Source of the DNA: Euperipatoides rowelli
Lineage: Eukaryota; Onychophora; Udeonychophora; Euonychophora; Peripatopsidae
DNA length: 11,397 bases
Strand: one strand, 5' to 3'
Assembly: GCA_003024985.2 (NCBI GenBank)
Contig: PXIH01S0004559.1
The translations under genes were made by a program, and so were the position numbers. Shown here piece after piece: positions 8,194 to 11,397 of the stretch. Numbering within the stretch: the first letter of the stretch is position 1; the number at the start of each line of letters is the position of its first letter. A model generated the notes under the pieces. That model worked only from the letters and a program-made list of their open reading frames with translations, made no database searches and was not told the origin of the DNA.

Positions 8194-9142
8194 ATAAATA
8201 ACTCAATAACTATTTAAAAAAAAAAAATTAAAAAGTTTATAAGGAAAAACCAAAGTAGAAAAGGGAAAACTGAACCAAACAAATAATGTATTGATGTGGT
8301 ATAGCTTATCTAAGCAGAAAAAAATACAGTATATAAACCATCATTTAAAATAAAAATTAAAAGCTACAATTTATGAAGTGATTGGTTGTGGGAATGAAAT
8401 AACATAATTTGTCACAAGTAGATATAAACAAATAATTTTAGGCTTTAGAATTAAGGTACTTTGAGTAATAAGGTGAGATTTAATAATCAATACAGTATGA
8501 TAATTATCAGCAAAGATGAGCTGCAGTAAACTTAAATGGAGCCTACTATAGCAAAAATTTTCAAAATCCAGGGACAAAAACTTATGTTGTAAAACAGCCT
8601 TGATAGTGTACAAGATAGTGTTAACTATTTTTTCTCTCTTTATCTCTTTACAATTTACAGTAGGCCTACCTTTAATATTTAAAAAAAAACTGAACTGGAA
8701 GGAATGCTAATTACAAGTATGATTAACCCTAGGATATTAATGATCGAATCAATAACTGAATTCTTTCTTAAAAACAAAAGCAAAATAGAAAAGGAAAAGA
8801 ACAATTATACCTGTCATTTAAAATAAAATGTTAATTTCAATTTCTGTCATGATGAATTTGAATCTACAATGCTTAAATATTACATAGATATTAGTGGTTT
8901 ACAGTAATAATTATTTAAGCAACAGCATAACAATGCTTCTAAAAATTATCTTTAAGAAATAGCAATCAAGGTTTGTTATTTCAATAGATTTCAACATATT
9001 ACATTATATTATTCCTTAAGATATCATGAAATCAATACATTATTAATTTTATGCTTCAATTACAAAGAAGTTCTATTTAATGCTAAAAATAGTACATTAA
9101 TTTTTATACCTACAACAAAGTAAAATAACTCATTACTAATTC

Positions 9143-9202
9143 TACTACTACTACTACTACTACTACTATACTACTACTACTCATACTACTACTATTACTA
9201 CT
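9143..9202 (+). repeat. Interrupted (TAC)n trinucleotide microsatellite
   Basis: About 18 TAC/CTA units over ~60 bp, interrupted by TATAC, TCATAC and TATTAC variants. It is not inside any open reading frame. Interruptions of this kind indicate an older array. A looser AAT/ATA-rich stretch follows at about 9291-9313. Confidence 0.97.
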
Positions 9203-11126
9203 AGAAATAATTATATAATGAAATATTAACGATATTGTTATATAAATATAATCAATTTAATGGTGTCATGAGAAAATCTTAATAATCTAACAGTAATAAT
9301 AATAACAATAATATTACCAGTAATGCAGATGAATTTTAGAATGATAAAGATGATAAAAATTATCCATTTGAGCATCTTTCACATATTATTATTATTTAAT
9401 AGAATAAAAGGTAAGTGTCTAGCATTCAATCAAACTATTTTGTAATTAGTTTATAGTCACATGGTATCTGGAACACTACTAACTTGTGTTTGATTTGGAA
9501 TGCTTAACTACCAATTGTGTAAACAGTTTTGTTAATCAAGCTCATTCTTATTAGATATGTTTCTGTGTGATTAAAAAAATGGTGTTTGATTAATATCAAT
9601 GTAGTCTAGTGTTAATTTCATACAAAGTATCAGACTGTAAAACTAAGTGAATTGATTTAAAATTTGATAGCAAGCTTAAAAAAAAATGTTAGAAAATTCG
9701 CAAATTCAGCCAAGACTAGGAGTGGGATAGGAAAGAAGGGATAAAGAGAAGGAAAGGGGAGAGTAAAAAGAGGAAGTAGGTTAGTGTTAAGTTGATACTA
9801 AGTCTATTAACTCTGGAATAATTAGCTACAGCAGTCTTTGTTTTAATCCATTTTGTTTGATAAGTCAATAAATGCACTGGTCTTTTAAAGAAGAACACCA
9901 ATAAATAAAAAGATGGAAGCTGAAAGCCCTTGCTTTCAGTCTAACCTGGAAATACTTAATTTGAATAGTATTGTACATTAAGAATTTGAACACGAGTGAA
10001 ATAACAAATTATTGCCTGCGGCAATTGTACGGTAACTTGCTGATAATATTTCCTTATTTAACATGTTCTAAACATATCGGTAAATAAAAATAAGTAATAA
10101 ATGGAAAAGATATAACTGATTGGCCTAAATGTGACAAATGTTTTTTATCTCTATTTAAATTTAAAAATTAAGGAGTTAAACACATTAGTCAATAATAGTT
10201 ATTCAAACTAAGTTTTTGTGAGTTCAGAAGAGAGATAATTAGATCATATTAAATAGGCTTGAGTCAATTATCCTGTTAACTTATTATCTGACCAAATAAG
10301 AAAAAAACCGGTTAGTAATTTTATCACATGCTTATTGTCCTAAATTGCACCTTAGGCCTAATATTTTTAGAAATTCTACCTTTATACAAAAGCAATGGAT
10401 TAAATCATAGTATATTAAAAATGACTTTAATTTAAGCACTAAAATAATAAAAATTACAACATAACTTAGAATGTCTTTTTTTTTTCTTTGTAATCAAACA
10501 CTTCATAGCATACAGTACCTGTTTAACCTACATGCCTGCAATAGACTAGCTTAGATAATTTAATTATTCGTAATCTGAAAATGTTTGAAAACACCTATTA
10601 AGAGTAAGGAATTGTCTATATAAGTAAATTATACTTATGTAATTTGGTGTTTTAACATTTGACAAAAATAGAAACCTTAAACAGAAAAATAAAAGTCATA
10701 ATCCAATTTTCGCAATGAGCAAATTATACAGCTCTATATATATAAAATGACATATAAGTGGAAATGCCATGCTCATATATTTTTTAGTTTAATAAAATAT
10801 AATTTTTATTTAGGAACAGTATATCAATATTTGAAAAATTGTCACACGTAATTATAAGAAATTTAAACAATTGAAAAAATAAATTAGTTAACAGTCAATT
10901 ATTTTTAACACGATTTTTTTCTTTTTTTACAAAAGCTTTTATTTATTGCCAATTTCAGTATTCATTAACTTTTGTCTTATCTGTACCACAGAGTGTCTGC
11001 ACGTCCAAAACAACCAATCATGTTCGACTTCCCGGCACTTGGATCTTCAGTGTTAATATTTTATTTACATTTTATAGTCTTAACTTTCACCACCTCAATG
11101 CTAAACCCTAACTCCTATATAGTAAT
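9203..11126. other. AT-rich non-coding stretch
   Basis: No gene is supported. A purine-rich tract occupies 9717-9780 on the + strand. The 61-codon minus-strand frame over it (9716-9901) is only its pyrimidine-rich complement read as F, L, S and P codons. A hairpin CTGAAAG (9920-9926) / CTTTCAG (9933-9939) follows an AATAAATAAA tail. A GC-richer patch at about 10986-11045 has no open frame or known motif. TAGGCCTA occurs at 10353-10360. Confidence 0.5.
9920..9939. repeat. Hairpin CTGAAAG-N6-CTTTCAG
   Basis: A perfect 7-bp stem with a 6-nt loop (9920-9926 pairs with 9933-9939). The stem sequence is the same as the inner stem at 5260-5279. It lies just downstream of AATAAATAAAAAG, so it could mark the end of a repeat copy. 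Confidence 0.8.
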
Positions 11127-11208
11127 GAATAACTAGGGGCATGTGTTTTTCGTACATGCCCCTAGTTATTCTTTATAACTAGGGGCATGTACGAAATTTC
11201 TTTATAAC
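11127..11208. repeat. Forward-inverted-forward palindromic array
   Basis: GAATAACTAGGGGCATGT (11127-11144) is the exact reverse complement of 11154-11171, giving an 18-bp stem with a 9-nt loop. The same middle arm, read as 11148-11169, is also the exact reverse complement of 11175-11196, giving a 22-bp stem with a 5-nt loop. The middle arm can therefore pair with either neighbour. In addition TTCTTTATAAC is directly repeated at 11169-11179 and 11198-11208, 29 bp apart. The perfect identity contrasts with the decayed elements elsewhere in the window and suggests recent origin. It may be the nested ends of a foldback element or MITE; no family is recognised. Confidence 0.93.
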
Positions 11209-11397
11209 AATTTTTTTTTTAAATTTCTTCATCAATTATTGCATTTAAAGTAATAAAAAATACTTTTAATCCTCACGACAAAAGACGAAATTCACAATAT
11301 AAAACAAAATTCTATTAAATTGCAATATTATGCACGGAAAAAAGGGATATTTATATTTTACAAAAGTAAAAAAAAAATATGTTGCAAAATTATAATT
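11209..11397. other. AT-rich non-coding end of window
   Basis: Homopolymeric A/T runs only. No partner copy of the AACTAGGGGCATG unit is seen before the window ends, so a larger element continuing beyond the right edge cannot be excluded. Confidence 0.5.

Larger units (their letters stand above)
6601..9142. other. Long AT-rich non-coding stretch
   Basis: No gene with usable support. A 16-G run lies at 6957-6972. From about 7180 to 7450 the composition is less AT-rich. On the minus strand a 36-codon stretch (7326-7219) between stops reads DKVSDPTVRDRSFYEARPRT and onward, with an amino-acid mix less biased than chance frames here; it could be a decayed exon, but I recognise no family. An imperfect inverted repeat lies at 7565-7633. 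A G-rich patch GTCGGGTGGGTGGG is near 7737-7750. An 80-codon minus-strand frame (8371-8613) shows no domain. Confidence 0.5.

Noticed and set aside
8371-8613. 80-codon minus-strand open frame
   Set aside because: No recognisable domain, signal or splice context; composition fits chance.
9716-9901. 61-codon minus-strand open frame resembling a hydrophobic segment
   Set aside because: The hydrophobicity comes from reading the complement of a purine tract as F, L, S and P codons.
11103-11113. AAACCCTAAC resembling a telomere repeat
   Set aside because: Little more than one unit, with no tandem array; chance.
1-11397. CRISPR array, bacterial operon, phage or toxin system
   Set aside because: No regularly spaced repeats, no prokaryotic gene structure and no matching coding sequence.

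Overview
The window is AT-rich, non-coding eukaryotic nuclear DNA carrying a layered set of dead transposable elements. I found no intact host gene, tRNA or rRNA, no bacterial-style gene and no CRISPR array. Long A/T tracts, (TAC)n and (TTTA)n microsatellites, LINE remnants, a pogo/Tigger-like MITE and a probable solo LTR all point to an invertebrate animal. The word TAGGCCTA/TAGCCTA recurs, and an insect or other arthropod is my guess, but the sequence does not settle the clade.

Layout. 1-600: low-complexity AT-rich DNA. About 601-1458 (+): a 5'-truncated non-LTR (LINE) reverse transcriptase pseudogene. RT motifs from the fingers to the thumb can be followed in order, but through three frame changes and several stops. 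1627-2140: a probable solo LTR with TG...CA ends, short imperfect terminal repeats and an AATAAA signal. 3613-3996: a pogo/Tigger-type MITE with CAGTAAAAGTCC termini, a TA-rich target site and a six-copy 8-bp subterminal array. 5335-5362 and 6144-6171: an exact 28-bp direct repeat. The second copy lies at the 3' end of another LINE remnant on the minus strand (about 6144-6600), which still encodes the RT C-terminal signature around NVNVWNKLSNHFL. 9143-9202: a TAC microsatellite. 11127-11208: a forward-inverted-forward array of a ~22-bp palindromic unit that can fold into two mutually exclusive hairpins.

These pieces do not work together as a pathway. They read as an insertion and decay record: two LINE remnants in opposite orientation, one LTR remnant and one MITE in probable intergenic or intronic DNA. 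I see no evidence for a new functional system. The most distinctive unexplained structures are the triple palindrome near the right end and the 28-bp repeat that links an orphan site to a LINE 3' end.
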